DNA of 64,000 nucleotides from Rhizobium sp. RU36D (GCF_900176345.1 NZ_FWXU01000025.1:1-64000), one strand, 5' to 3'; counted from the stretch's first letter, positions 8,282-17,445 are shown. The notes: generated by a model not told the origin, from the letters alone. Numbers and translations are program-made.

Positions 8282-9787
8282 ATGTTCGAAGTCTTCACCA
8301 ATCTGGGCCTCGGCCTGTCCGTGGCGCTCACCCTCAACAATGTGGCGCTTTGCTTCATCGGCTGTCTGATCGGCACCCTGGTCGGCGTTTTGCCCGGGGT
8401 CGGCCCGGTCGCAACGATCGCGATCCTCTTGCCGGTGACGCTGTCGCTCGATCCGACCGGATCGCTGATCATGCTCGCCGGCATTTATTACGGCGCTCAG
8501 TATGGCGGATCAACAACGGCGATCCTCGTCAACATTCCCGGCGAGGCAACCGCGGTGGTTACCGCGATCGACGGACATCAGATGGCGCAAAAGGGCCAGG
8601 CCGGTCTCGCCCTCGGTCTTGCCGCCATCGGTTCGTTCATTGCCGGGACTGTCGCCACCATCGTCATTGCAGCGCTCGGCGTGCCGATGACACGTATGGG
8701 TCTGCTATTCGGCCCGGCCGAATACTTCTCGCTGATGATCATGGGCCTGGTGTTCGCCGTCGTGCTTGCCCGTGGCTCGCTGATCAAGGCGATTGCCATG
8801 ATCCTCGCCGGCATCCTTCTGTCCTGTGTCGGTGCCGACATGGAAACGGGCCGAGAGCGCATGACCTTCGATCTCGAAATGCTGCATGATGGCATCGAAT
8901 TCGTCGTGCTTGCCATGGGCATCTTCGGCTTCGGAGAGATCTTCAAGAACCTGGCGGATCCAGAAACACGCGATGTCGTGCGCAACCAGATCGGTCGCCT
9001 GTGGCCGACGCTGCGCGAACTGCGCGAGAACCTCGCGCCGATCCTGCGCGGCACGTTCCTTGGCTCGATCCTTGGGGTATTGCCGGGCAACGGCGCCATC
9101 CTTGGACCCTTTGCAAGCTATGCTGTCGAAAAGCGCCTTTCCAAGCGACCGCAAGACTTCGGCCAGGGGGCACCTGCGGCCGTCGCTGGTCCGGAAAGTG
9201 CCAACAACGCTGGCGCGCAGACCTCCTTCATTCCGCTCCTCACTCTCGGTCTTCCGCCAAATGCGGTCATGGCACTGATGGTCGGCGCGATGATGATCCA
9301 GGGGATCGTGCCCGGCCCGCAGGTCATCGAGCGCAATCCGGAACTCTTCTGGGGTCTGGTTGCGTCGATGTGGATCGGCAACCTGATGCTGGTCATCATC
9401 AACCTGCCGCTGATCGGGCTCTGGGTGAAGCTTTTGCGTGTCCCCTATCGCCTGCTATTTCCCGCCATCGTCTGCTTTTGCTGCATCGGCCTCTACTCGA
9501 TCGCCAATGATGCCGCCCAGGTGATGATGGCCGCCTTCTTCGGCTTCATCGGCTATGCGCTCTACAAGCTGGACTTCGAACCCGCGCCCCTGGCCCTGGG
9601 CTTCGTACTCGGTCGGTTGCTGGAGGAAAAGCTGCGGCAGTCGCTGATCATCTCGGACGGCAACCCACTGACCTTCGTCCAGTCGCCGCTGTCTGCCACC
9701 CTACTCGCGGTTGGCATGATGGCACTCGTGGTGGCAATCTCGCCCTCGATGCGGCGGGGTCGAGAGGACGTATTCAAAGACGCGTAG
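8282..9787 (+). CDS. TTT transporter large membrane subunit (TctA)
   Basis: This 501-residue polytopic protein has the conserved TctA signature regions, including GCLIGTLVGVLPGVGPVATI near residue 25 and YGGSTTAILVNIPGE near 75, and roughly ten to twelve membrane segments. It forms the translocation pathway for carboxylates captured by the TctC-like protein. It is the last gene of the tautomerase-TctC-TctB-TctA operon; a GC-rich hairpin follows at 9800-9825. Substrate cannot be read from the sequence. Confidence 0.93.
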   Translation: MFEVFTNLGLGLSVALTLNNVALCFIGCLIGTLVGVLPGVGPVATIAILLPVTLSLDPTGSLIMLAGIYYGAQYGGSTTAILVNIPGEATAVVTAIDGHQMAQKGQAGLALGLAAIGSFIAGTVATIVIAALGVPMTRMGLLFGPAEYFSLMIMGLVFAVVLARGSLIKAIAMILAGILLSCVGADMETGRERMTFDLEMLHDGIEFVVLAMGIFGFGEIFKNLADPETRDVVRNQIGRLWPTLRELRENLAPILRGTFLGSILGVLPGNGAILGPFASYAVEKRLSKRPQDFGQGAPAAVAGPESANNAGAQTSFIPLLTLGLPPNAVMALMVGAMMIQGIVPGPQVIERNPELFWGLVASMWIGNLMLVIINLPLIGLWVKLLRVPYRLLFPAIVCFCCIGLYSIANDAAQVMMAAFFGFIGYALYKLDFEPAPLALGFVLGRLLEEKLRQSLIISDGNPLTFVQSPLSATLLAVGMMALVVAISPSMRRGREDVFKDA

Positions 9788-9799
9788 CGAAGCCGGATC

Positions 9800-9825
9800 G
9801 CGGCGGATCAGATTTGGTCCGCCGC
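9800..9825 (+). terminator. Hairpin at end of the TTT operon
   Basis: An eight-base-pair GC stem (GCGGCGGA / TCCGCCGC) with a ten-base loop lies 13 bases after the tctA stop. It is followed by CGTTGTTAT rather than a clean T-run, so it may be a weak terminator or a transcript-end stabiliser. Confidence 0.5.
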
Positions 9826-9940
9826 CGTTGTTATGGATGTAGGAATCTCGCGTACAATCTCGAACGGCCGCTTTTGGGCGTTTTTATTTGCAGTGCGAGC
9901 GACTGAAACGACGGCGCTTAGCTGCCCATCGACAATGCTC

Positions 9941-10121
9941 ACCTCACCTCAGGCTTGACGCTCCCGAGCGGAAATAATTGCCGCTCTCCCGCCAAGTTGA
10001 CGTCGGCCCAAAGCCAGGGCACAAAGATGGCATCCACGGTCGCTCGCGGCAGGAAAACAGAGGAAAATCAAAGGCTATTTTGTTAAGCCTTTGAAATAAT
10101 GTGAGAATCCAGGTTCCCCAG
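9941..10121. repeat. About 180-bp dispersed direct repeat, copy B
   Basis: This is the second copy of the sequence at 211-390. It keeps the hairpin (GAGCGG-N9-CCGCTC at about 9966-9986) and the 3' GTGAGAATCCAGGTT end. It lies about 90 bp beyond the last recognisable CRISPR repeat, on the side distal to cas3, and the minus-strand frame fused to cas3 reads into it. No equivalent CRISPR repeats were found next to copy A. Confidence 0.7.
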
Positions 10122-10209
10122 CCAATTTTCCCCAAAAGCATTGTGGGCTGACAGATCGTCTGCAAATTATCCGACGTTTGAATACGTGGCGCCAAACCGC
10201 AATACTAGC

Positions 10210-10358
10210 ATTTGTATCCACGTCCCGTGATGGGCGAGCCTCTATCGCTGTGGCGCCGTCACCTTTCGTAAAGTCTCGATCCACGGCTCCGAGAAGAGGC
10301 GACGGGAACCGCCACATTACCTTCCTGATCGCCGCAGTTTCGATCCACGCCCCCGCAT
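10210..10358 (-). CRISPR. Decayed Type I-C CRISPR array remnant (three repeats)
   Basis: Three degenerate repeats are recognisable on the minus strand by their GTGGATCGAAAC-like ends. In plus-strand coordinates they lie at about 10210-10241 (most decayed), 10273-10303 and 10337-10358 (only the 3' part kept). Their common motif starts at 10215, 10278 and 10342, a period of 63-64 bp. That fits a 31-32 bp repeat with 32-34 bp spacers, as in Type I-C arrays. The stem of the middle repeat (GGCTCCG..) is still visible. The repeats have diverged from each other, so the array is probably dead. It joins directly to truncated cas3. Confidence 0.75.
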
Positions 10359-10887
10359 CCACCAGGCACGAAAACAGCATTCGCGTCATGACCGAGAACT
10401 GGAACGCGGCGCGCTGGGGGTCACGGGAAAAATTCGCCATCAGCGCCTTCGGCACGAGATCGCCCGCGTCCACGGGCAGTTCCGTGCGCCATACCGGATC
10501 AAGCGGCGCGGGCTGGCCCTCCAGCCGGCGCGTCAGGCAGGCAGCCGTCTCACCCAGCCAGTCCGGCAGACCGGCATGATGGCCGGCGATGCAATAGGCA
10601 ATGAGTTGCGCGATGCTTCGATCTACACCTGTGGCCAGGTCGCCCAGCATGGCAAATGCCCCTGCCGTGGAGTGGTCAATGCTGGATCCGCGTCCTTCGA
10701 TATAGCGCTGAAATGCCACGGTATATTTGCCGAGATCGTGCGTCAGCCCTGCCAGATAGGCCGCACGCTCCAGGCCAAACGGCCTGGCCATCTCGGTCGC
10801 GCGTTCCGCCAAGGCCAGGAGGTGGTCTCTCAGCCCCTGCCAGTCGCTTTTGTCAGCGGCCTTGCCGGAATGCGCGTAGTATACCAT
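10354..10887 (-). pseudogene. cas3: Truncated cas3 (Type I-C, HD nuclease part only)
   Basis: The first 178 codons encode the N-terminal HD-nuclease part of a Type I-C Cas3. Visible features are the MVYYAHSGKAADKSDWQGL start, the HD pair in LTHDLGKY (residues 50-51), the AGHHAGLPDW motif (103-104) and the RMLFSCLVDA segment that ends the HD domain. An intact Type I-C Cas3 is about 700-800 residues and continues into a helicase. Here the frame runs straight into CRISPR-repeat sequence after residue 178 and stops at 10075, without helicase motifs. No cas5, cas8c, cas7, cas4, cas1 or cas2 is present. A single deletion from within cas3 to a repeat of the array explains the structure. Confidence 0.85.
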
Positions 10888-10991
10888 CCCCCGCCTCCCG
10901 CACGTATTGTGACCGACAAAGCGGGAGAAGCAACCCTTCGGGGAGATAAATCGGATCTACACCCCTTCCGGTGGCGGTTTGCGACTTGAAC

Positions 10992-11975
10992 CTATCCTCC
11001 GAACCGATGCTCCTTGCCACCCATCGGCGTCGCGTAGATGACCTCTACCAAGGCAATCTCGAAATCACCGGATACGCGGGCAACGATCTGTTTCAGCATG
11101 GGGTGGTCGAGGTAGACGACCGTGTCTGCACCCAGCCGTTCGATATGGCGGACCCGGCCCTGCCATTTGCCTTCGCTCTTTGACAGGACAAGGTGCTCCG
11201 GGCGAATGCCGTAGGTCTTGCAGCCTTCTGCGGCGGCAACCTCGCCATCGTAGAGGTTCATTTTCGGCGATCCGATGAAGCCCGCAACGAAGGGGTTTGC
11301 AGGATTGTTGTAGAGGTCCATCGGGGAGCCGACTTGTTCGATGCGTCCAGCATTCAGGACCACGATCTTGTCGGCCATGGTCATCGCCTCGACCTGGTCG
11401 TGGGTGACGTAGATCATCGTGGCGCCGAGCTTGGCGTGCAGGTCGGTGAGTTCCATCCGCATCTGCGAGCGCAATGCAGCGTCCAGGTTGGAAAGCGGCT
11501 CGTCGAACAGGAATACCTTGGGATTGCGGATGATCGCGCGCCCGATCGCTACCCGTTGACGCTGGCCGCCGGACAGAGCCTTCGGCTTGCGATCGAGCAG
11601 ATGGGAAAGCTGCAGGCTTTCGGCCGTCTTCTCCACCTTCGCGGCAATCTCTTTCTTGGGCAGGCCGGCCAGCGAAAGGCCGAAGCCGATATTGTCGCGA
11701 ACCGTCAGATGCGGGTAGAGCGCATAGGACTGGAAGACCATGGCGATGCCGCGCTTGGAGGGCTCGGCATGGGTCACATCTTCGCCGTCGATGATGATCT
11801 GCCCCGACGTTGAGGTTTCGAGCCCAGAGATCATCCGGAGCAGCGTGGACTTGCCGCAACCGGACGGGCCGACAAAGACGCAGAACTCACCCTTCTCCAC
11901 GGTCAGATCGATGCCCTTGATCACGTCAAGGCTGCCGAAGCTCTTGCGGATATCCTTGAGAACGACACTGGTCAT
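10992..11975 (-). CDS. Sugar ABC transporter ATPase (MalK/UgpC type)
   Basis: This 327-residue ATPase has Walker A GPSGCGKST near residue 36, the LSGGQRQRV signature near 134, Walker B VFLFDEPLSNLD near 155 and the switch His in YVTHDQ near 190. The C-terminal part is a shortened MalK-type regulatory (TOBE) domain containing YGIRPEHL. At 327 residues it is somewhat shorter than the usual 350-370. It energises uptake by the two permeases immediately upstream (4-bp gap) and is the last gene of the rhamnosidase/ABC operon. The cas3 relic lies about 100 bp downstream on the same strand. Confidence 0.93.
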   Translation of the reverse strand: MTSVVLKDIRKSFGSLDVIKGIDLTVEKGEFCVFVGPSGCGKSTLLRMISGLETSTSGQIIIDGEDVTHAEPSKRGIAMVFQSYALYPHLTVRDNIGFGLSLAGLPKKEIAAKVEKTAESLQLSHLLDRKPKALSGGQRQRVAIGRAIIRNPKVFLFDEPLSNLDAALRSQMRMELTDLHAKLGATMIYVTHDQVEAMTMADKIVVLNAGRIEQVGSPMDLYNNPANPFVAGFIGSPKMNLYDGEVAAAEGCKTYGIRPEHLVLSKSEGKWQGRVRHIERLGADTVVYLDHPMLKQIVARVSGDFEIALVEVIYATPMGGKEHRFGG

Positions 11976-11979
11976 GCGA

Positions 11980-12804
11980 CTATCCTTTGACGGCGCCGGC
12001 GGTCATGCCGGCCACGATCTGTCGGTTGAAGAAGATGTAGACGATAAGCGGCGGGATGGTGACCAGCAGGATGTTCATGAACAGCAGGTTGAACTGCGTC
12101 TGGAATTGGCCCTGGAAGTTATAGAGGGTGAGCTGGACCGTCACATTCTCGCGGCCCGGCAGATAATAAAGCGGGTTGGTGAAATCGTTGAAAATCGAAA
12201 TCGACTGCACGACGATGACGGTGACCGTCACGGGCTTCAGCAACGGCAGGATCACCCGGAAGAAGATTTGCAGCGGCGTTGCCCCGTCGATCAGGGCCGC
12301 CTCGTCCAGATCCCGCGGAATGGTGGCGATGAAACTGCGGAACAGCAGCACCGAGAAGGCCAGGCCATAGGCGACCTGGATGAAGATCATGCCGGTGATC
12401 GTCTTGAACAGACCGATGGATTGCAGCACCCAAATCGTCGGAACGACTGCCGGTGGGATCATCAGGCCAGCCAGCACGAAACCATAGATCACCGTGTTCC
12501 AGCGGGACGGGCGACGCTGCAGGATATAGCCAACCATGGCCCCGAACAGCACGAGCAGCGTGACGGCAGCGACGGTGATGACGGTCGAATTGAAATAGGC
12601 GAGCAGCAGCAGGTAGTTGCGCGTCTGCAGGACCTGCAGGAAGTTTTCCCACAATTGCCACTCGACCGGCCAGGAAAATGTCAGGCGCGATGCATCTTGC
12701 CTCGTCTTGGCCGCCGTCAGGAAAATGAAGACGAAGGGCAGGATGAAGATGACGGACGCGAGAGCCAGCGAGACGAGGCCCGTATAGAACTGGCGGCGGC
12801 TCAT
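11980..12804 (-). CDS. Sugar ABC transporter permease (MalG type)
   Basis: This 274-residue inner-membrane permease of the CUT1 class has about six membrane segments and the EAA loop near residues 168-190 (DEAALIDGATPLQIFFRVIL) that docks on the ATPase. Its start overlaps the stop of the preceding permease by four bases (ATGA), so the two are made together as a heterodimer. It lies in the operon with the GH78 rhamnosidase, so its cargo is probably a rhamnose-containing oligosaccharide or free sugar released from one. Confidence 0.92.
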   Translation of the reverse strand: MSRRQFYTGLVSLALASVIFILPFVFIFLTAAKTRQDASRLTFSWPVEWQLWENFLQVLQTRNYLLLLAYFNSTVITVAAVTLLVLFGAMVGYILQRRPSRWNTVIYGFVLAGLMIPPAVVPTIWVLQSIGLFKTITGMIFIQVAYGLAFSVLLFRSFIATIPRDLDEAALIDGATPLQIFFRVILPLLKPVTVTVIVVQSISIFNDFTNPLYYLPGRENVTVQLTLYNFQGQFQTQFNLLFMNILLVTIPPLIVYIFFNRQIVAGMTAGAVKG

Positions 12805-13664
12805 AGGTCCACCTCCCGACGATTGAACCAGGCCGTCATTGGCAGGATGATCAGCCCGATCAGCAGGAAAAGGATGACATTGCCGGCGGTGGACAATCCA
12901 TAAAAGCCGGCCTGGTATTGCTTGTAGATGACGCTGGCGAGAACGTCGGAGGAGAAGCCGGGGCCACCGCGTGTCATCGCCCAGATCAGATCGAAGCTTC
13001 TCAAGCCGCCGATAAGGGAGAGCGTGACGACCGTGACGGTTGCCGGGCGGACCAGGGGCACAGTGACGCGAAAGAACATCTGCCTGCGGGTGGCGCCATC
13101 GATCCTGGCAGCTTCGTAGTAGTCCTGGCTGATGGTGGCGAGACCGGCGATGTAGATGAGCGTTGCCAGCCCGACCCCTTTCCAGAGATCGACAAGGATC
13201 ACCGAATAGAGAGCAAGCGACGGGTCGGTGAGCCAGCCCGGCCCCGGCAGGCCGACCGCGCCGAGGGCAACGTTGATCATGCCATTGGTCGGATGCATCA
13301 GGACGGCAAAGGTGATCCCGATCCCGATGGTCGAGACCAGAACCGGGAAGAACACGACGGTGCGCAGAAAGCCCTGAGCCCAGATCCCCGACGTCAACAG
13401 CACGGCGAGCAAAAGGCCGATCACGGTCTTCGTGGCGGAGGTGGCAATGGCATAGATCAGCGTGTTCACCGTTCCCTGGATCAGGAAAGGCTCGCGCAGA
13501 AACTGACGGTAGTTCTCAAGGCCGATGAACTCGGCCGAAAACAGGTCCCAGCGTGTCAGGCTGAACCAGAAGGACGCGACTGTCGGCACCAGGAACAGGA
13601 CCGTGAACACGATCGCCGCCGGCAGCACGAACCAGTAGGGATAGGGTGATTTCTGTGTAACCAT
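12801..13664 (-). CDS. Sugar ABC transporter permease (MalF type)
   Basis: This 287-residue CUT1 permease has about six membrane segments and an EAA motif (YEAARIDGATRRQMFFRVTV). I chose the ATG at 13664 (MVTQKSPYPYW), which has GGAGAAG upstream. The frame opens 12 codons earlier at 13700 inside the intercistronic hairpin region. It pairs with the permease encoded at 11980-12804 and follows the binding-protein gene after 63 bp. Confidence 0.92.
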   Translation of the reverse strand: MVTQKSPYPYWFVLPAAIVFTVLFLVPTVASFWFSLTRWDLFSAEFIGLENYRQFLREPFLIQGTVNTLIYAIATSATKTVIGLLLAVLLTSGIWAQGFLRTVVFFPVLVSTIGIGITFAVLMHPTNGMINVALGAVGLPGPGWLTDPSLALYSVILVDLWKGVGLATLIYIAGLATISQDYYEAARIDGATRRQMFFRVTVPLVRPATVTVVTLSLIGGLRSFDLIWAMTRGGPGFSSDVLASVIYKQYQAGFYGLSTAGNVILFLLIGLIILPMTAWFNRREVDL

Positions 13665-13683
13665 GTCTCTTCTCCGGTTCAGA

Positions 13684-13713
13684 CCCCGCCCGGACTTCAA
13701 CGACCGGACGGGG
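13684..13713 (-). promoter_or_regulatory. Intercistronic stem-loop after the binding-protein gene
   Basis: A ten-base-pair stem (plus-strand CCCCGCCCGG and CCGGACGGGG, one wobble pair) encloses a ten-base loop between the binding-protein and first permease genes. Such stem-loops in ABC operons commonly protect the binding-protein message or partly terminate it, giving excess receptor over membrane subunits. No T-run follows, so read-through to the permeases is expected. Confidence 0.5.
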
Positions 13714-13727
13714 CGACTGGCGGGAGG

Positions 13728-15002
13728 TTACCAGTTCGGCAGGCCGAGTTGCTTGGCCTGCTTTTCGACATCCTGGTCATAGAGGGCCGCTGCTTCTGCG
13801 GCCGGACGGATGCCGGAGCCGACTTCAACCGTGATCTGCTCGAGAGCCGGGCCCTTGACGGGAGACAGGAATTCGAGCGCCGGTGCGGTGCTGCCCGCTG
13901 TCTCGAAATAGGGGAGCATGTCCTTCACCGCCTGGGGAACATCGGCCGGAAGCTGACAATCCTTGATCAGATAGGGACCTGACGGAACCGCCTTCGCCAT
14001 CAGTTCGCAGGCTTCCTTCGAAGCAATCCAGTCGAGGAATTTCTTGGCTTCTTCGGCGTTTTCGGCGCTTGCCGGCACGTAGAGCGCGGAGGGCATCCAG
14101 ACCGTCAGGCCATTCTTGGCGGCATCATCCCCCGGTTGGGCAAAAAAGCCGAGATCGGGGAGATTGGCGGCATAGTTCTGCTGGACATTGCCAATGCCGA
14201 AGGTCAGCATCGGGTAATGGGCCGCCTCGCCGGTCGCGACCATGCGCATGCCGTCATCGAATTTCGCAGCACCGAAATCGGCATTGAAGAGCCCTGCCTT
14301 GCCGGTCTGCTCAAGGCGCTCGAAACCCTTGGTTGCCGCAGGGGTGGTGGCGAACTTGGCCTTGTTCTCGGTGAAATCCTTGGCAAAATTGGGTGCGGCA
14401 GCGTTGACGTTATAGAAGTCGGCGAGCACGAAGAGCTGCGACGTCCAGGTGTCCCCATAGGTCTGGGCAATGCCCACCTTGCCGGCCGCCTTCACCTTCT
14501 CGCTGTTGGCAATGAAGTCTGCCCAGGTCTTGGGCACCGAAAGCCCGAGCTCGGCGTAGATCTTCCGGTTGTAGAAGATACCGCCGCCCATGGCGGGACC
14601 AAAGGGAACGCCTCGGACGCTTCCATCTGCGGCGCTGACAACCGGCCGGAAGTTGTCGGAGATATTGCCGACATTCGACAGATCGGAGAGATTGGCCAGC
14701 GTCTGCTCCGGCTTCAGCGCCTTGAACAGCGAGCCGGAATTATACTGGAAGATATCCGCCATTTCGCCGGTGGCCAGCCGGGTCTTGATCATGTTGTCGC
14801 CTTCCGCTCCACCGGGACGACTTTCGATATCGAAGCTGATGTCAGGTCGCTTTTCCGCGTAAGCTTTGGTCAGAACATCCAGGAAAATGGTCGATTCCGG
14901 GTTGGTGTCTGCCAGCAAGGTCAGCGTTACGTCTGCATGGGCCGCGCTGGCCAGAAGACTGGCGAGCGACGCGGCGAGAAAAGTTCCTGCTTTCATTGTC
15001 AT
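13728..15002 (-). CDS. Extracellular sugar-binding protein (ABC importer)
   Basis: This 424-residue family-1 solute-binding protein has a cleavable signal peptide (MTMKAGTFLAASLASLLASA, cut near AAHA|DV). The mature protein starts with VTLTLLADTNPES and has the usual two-lobe layout, with a conserved C-terminal PAAEAAALYDQDVEKQAKQL region. The ATG at 15002 is preceded by GAGGAGG. It is the receptor for the ABC importer encoded downstream and follows the rhamnosidase gene after 66 bp. The ligand is likely a sugar or oligosaccharide linked to rhamnoside use. Confidence 0.92.
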   Translation of the reverse strand: MTMKAGTFLAASLASLLASAAHADVTLTLLADTNPESTIFLDVLTKAYAEKRPDISFDIESRPGGAEGDNMIKTRLATGEMADIFQYNSGSLFKALKPEQTLANLSDLSNVGNISDNFRPVVSAADGSVRGVPFGPAMGGGIFYNRKIYAELGLSVPKTWADFIANSEKVKAAGKVGIAQTYGDTWTSQLFVLADFYNVNAAAPNFAKDFTENKAKFATTPAATKGFERLEQTGKAGLFNADFGAAKFDDGMRMVATGEAAHYPMLTFGIGNVQQNYAANLPDLGFFAQPGDDAAKNGLTVWMPSALYVPASAENAEEAKKFLDWIASKEACELMAKAVPSGPYLIKDCQLPADVPQAVKDMLPYFETAGSTAPALEFLSPVKGPALEQITVEVGSGIRPAAEAAALYDQDVEKQAKQLGLPNW

Positions 15003-15068
15003 GGTCGTTTCCTCCTCTATTGACCACTTTACCACGCGCCGTGCCGGGGTCTTTCCCCCGACATCGGA

Positions 15069-17393
15069 TCATATGCGAAAGGTGATGGTGTGCTCGCCTG
15101 CGCCGATCTCGGCCTTGGCTCCAGCGGCAAGCTCGCGGCCATCCACGACGACATTGCGTCGCGACGGCGTGGCATGGAAATGCCCCTTGACGCCCTCCGG
15201 CAGCGCGACGCGGTAGGTCACCTGCTCACCGGATAGGGTCCACTCCGCTTCGATGCGGCCCTTCTTGCTGCCGTGCCAGGCCTTGACGGGGGAGAGGGCC
15301 GGCAGGATGGCGGGGTCGACATCGATCTGTGTGAAACCAGCCCCTTCCGCCGTCGGCTTCAGGCCGGCGACATCCTCGAACAGCCACTGGCAAACCGCGC
15401 CATAGGCATAGTGATTGTAGCTGTTCATGTCGGGATCATAGATCGAGCCATCCTCTGCGATCGCGTCCCAGCGCTCCCAGATCGAGGTCGCGCCGCGCTC
15501 GACCTGGTAGAGCCAGCCCGGCACCTTGCGGTTCAGGAACACCTTCTCGGCGAGATCCAGCATGCCGAGCCGGGTGAGCGCCGGAAGCAGGGCTGGCGTG
15601 CCGATGAAACCGGTGCCGATCACGCCATCAGTCTCTTCGACGACGCGGCGGAAATAGGTTTTGGCGGCCGCCTCATAGTCCTCCGGAACGAGACCGTGGA
15701 GGAAGGCCAGCGACCAGGATGTCTGGTCATTATGGGCAATGCGGCCGGACGGGGAAAAGAACTCGGTGCGGAAGGCGGCACGGATCGCCTCGGCACGATC
15801 CGCCAGCCGCCGGGCATCATCCTCATGCCCCAGGATGCGGGCGATGCGCGCGGTGAGATCGGTCGAAATGAAATGATAGAGGGTGGCCGCGCAATCATCC
15901 GCCACGGTCGGTCGCGGCTTGCGATTGTCGCCGACCGGCTGCAGCCAGTCGCCGAACGTAAAGCCATGCTCGCCCCACACCGCCGGCGGACGAATGATCG
16001 GCCCGTCGGAGATGCCCCAGAGATAGTCGAGCCACTTGATCATGGCCGGAAAACACTCGGCCAGAACCTCGCGGTTTCCGTAGTGCAGATAGAGCTGCCA
16101 CGGGATGATGACGATAGCATCACCCCAGCCGGTAGAGCCTGCCCAGTCGCCGCGCGTATCGATCGGATGCAGCCGGGTCGGATCCGGCGAGAAATGCGGG
16201 ATTGCGCCATTGGCCCGCTGATCATGCATCACGTCGCGCAGATATTTGGCGAGGAAGCGCTCGCTATCGGCAAGCCAGCAGGCGGCTCCGGCGAAGACCT
16301 GCGCATCACCCGTCCAGCCCAGGCGCTCGTCACGCTGCGGGCAATCCGTGGGGATCTCGATGAAATTCGAGCGCTGCGACCAGATGGTGTTCTCGACCAG
16401 GCGGTTGACCGCCGCGACACCCGTGGAGATTCCCCCTGATGCGACCGGCACCGAGCTGATCGGCACCATCTCGATGGACAGGATCTTCACATCACCCTGA
16501 AGCGTGATGCGGGCATAGCGGAAGCCCATGAAGGTGAAGAGCGGGGCATAGATTTCCTCGCCCTCGCCAGACAGGATGTAGCGAAGCTCGGCGCGGGCGC
16601 TGCGATAGTTCCGGTTGTCGAAGGCCTTGTTTGGCCCCAGGATTTCGGAGTGCTCGACGCGGACCGAGGCGCCCGCCGTTCCGCTGAGCCGCAGCCGAAT
16701 ATAGGCGCCAGCATTCTGGCCGAAATCATAGAGGCTTCGGCCTTCGGCATCCTGCCACTGCTCGATGGGCAGAAGCGGTTCGAGTTCCCTCACGGCATCC
16801 GCTTCGTGCTGGACGAGCAGGCCCTTGTCGAAATCAAGCACCTCCACGCCGGCTTCGGCACGCGCCAGGATCCGGGCGTCATAATCTTCACCGTAGTAGA
16901 TGCCGTTGCGGGTCACCGGGGTCAGGCCGCTTGTCCAAGTGGCGTCCGTCGATAGCAAGGCTGTACCATCCGCTTCGAGCTCGGCAATGGCGCCGACACG
17001 GTCACCCCAGCAGTTGAAGATCGGGTTCAAGGCCCAGAGAAGCTGGCTGCGATACCAGCCGTCGCCGAGCCAGATCTCGAGCCTGTTTTCGCCAGCCTGC
17101 AGCAGATCCGCGACCTCGTAAACCTGGAAGGCGATGCGGTCGTCATAGCAGGTCCAGCCCGGCGTCAGGAGGTCCGCTCCCACCCGCTTGCCATTGATGA
17201 AGGCGCGGTAGAGACCAAGCGCGGAGATTTTGAGCGTTGCCTTCGCCGGAACTTCGGACAGCTGCCATGTGGTAGCGACGAAGCTGCCTGCGGTGCCCTG
17301 CCCGGCATCGGTGCGAGGGGCAATCATTCTGGCGGTTGCGAAGCTCTTGCTGCCGGAAGGCAGGCTGGCAGGGGACAATGACGATCTATCCAT
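15069..17393 (-). CDS. GH78 alpha-L-rhamnosidase
   Basis: This 774-residue glycoside hydrolase removes terminal alpha-L-rhamnose from glycosides. The order is N-terminal beta domains (MNG-like FINGKRVGADLLTPGWTCYD near residue 70), a beta-sandwich, a six-hairpin (alpha/alpha)6 catalytic domain and a C-terminal beta domain. The catalytic region carries the family signature DCPQRDERLGWTGDAQ with its acidic residues, and SYNHYAYGAVCQW follows near the end. No signal peptide is visible, so it probably acts in the cytoplasm on imported rhamnosides. GGAGGAG precedes the ATG at 17393. It is the first gene of the operon and diverges from a LacI repressor. Confidence 0.92.
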   Translation of the reverse strand: MDRSSLSPASLPSGSKSFATARMIAPRTDAGQGTAGSFVATTWQLSEVPAKATLKISALGLYRAFINGKRVGADLLTPGWTCYDDRIAFQVYEVADLLQAGENRLEIWLGDGWYRSQLLWALNPIFNCWGDRVGAIAELEADGTALLSTDATWTSGLTPVTRNGIYYGEDYDARILARAEAGVEVLDFDKGLLVQHEADAVRELEPLLPIEQWQDAEGRSLYDFGQNAGAYIRLRLSGTAGASVRVEHSEILGPNKAFDNRNYRSARAELRYILSGEGEEIYAPLFTFMGFRYARITLQGDVKILSIEMVPISSVPVASGGISTGVAAVNRLVENTIWSQRSNFIEIPTDCPQRDERLGWTGDAQVFAGAACWLADSERFLAKYLRDVMHDQRANGAIPHFSPDPTRLHPIDTRGDWAGSTGWGDAIVIIPWQLYLHYGNREVLAECFPAMIKWLDYLWGISDGPIIRPPAVWGEHGFTFGDWLQPVGDNRKPRPTVADDCAATLYHFISTDLTARIARILGHEDDARRLADRAEAIRAAFRTEFFSPSGRIAHNDQTSWSLAFLHGLVPEDYEAAAKTYFRRVVEETDGVIGTGFIGTPALLPALTRLGMLDLAEKVFLNRKVPGWLYQVERGATSIWERWDAIAEDGSIYDPDMNSYNHYAYGAVCQWLFEDVAGLKPTAEGAGFTQIDVDPAILPALSPVKAWHGSKKGRIEAEWTLSGEQVTYRVALPEGVKGHFHATPSRRNVVVDGRELAAGAKAEIGAGEHTITFRI

Positions 17394-17445
17394 CAGGGCG
17401 TTCTCCTCCGATTGCCGCACCCGAATTCGCAGCAAAAGGCATTTT

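Noticed and set aside
10075..10353. The tail of the cas3 frame as a genuine protein domain
   Set aside because: It is translated CRISPR repeat and flank sequence, with GAWIETA and similar words coming from repeats. It is open by chance after the deletion.
10210..10358. A functional CRISPR array
   Set aside because: The three repeats differ from one another at many places, one is partial, no cas1/cas2 or effector genes are present and cas3 is truncated.
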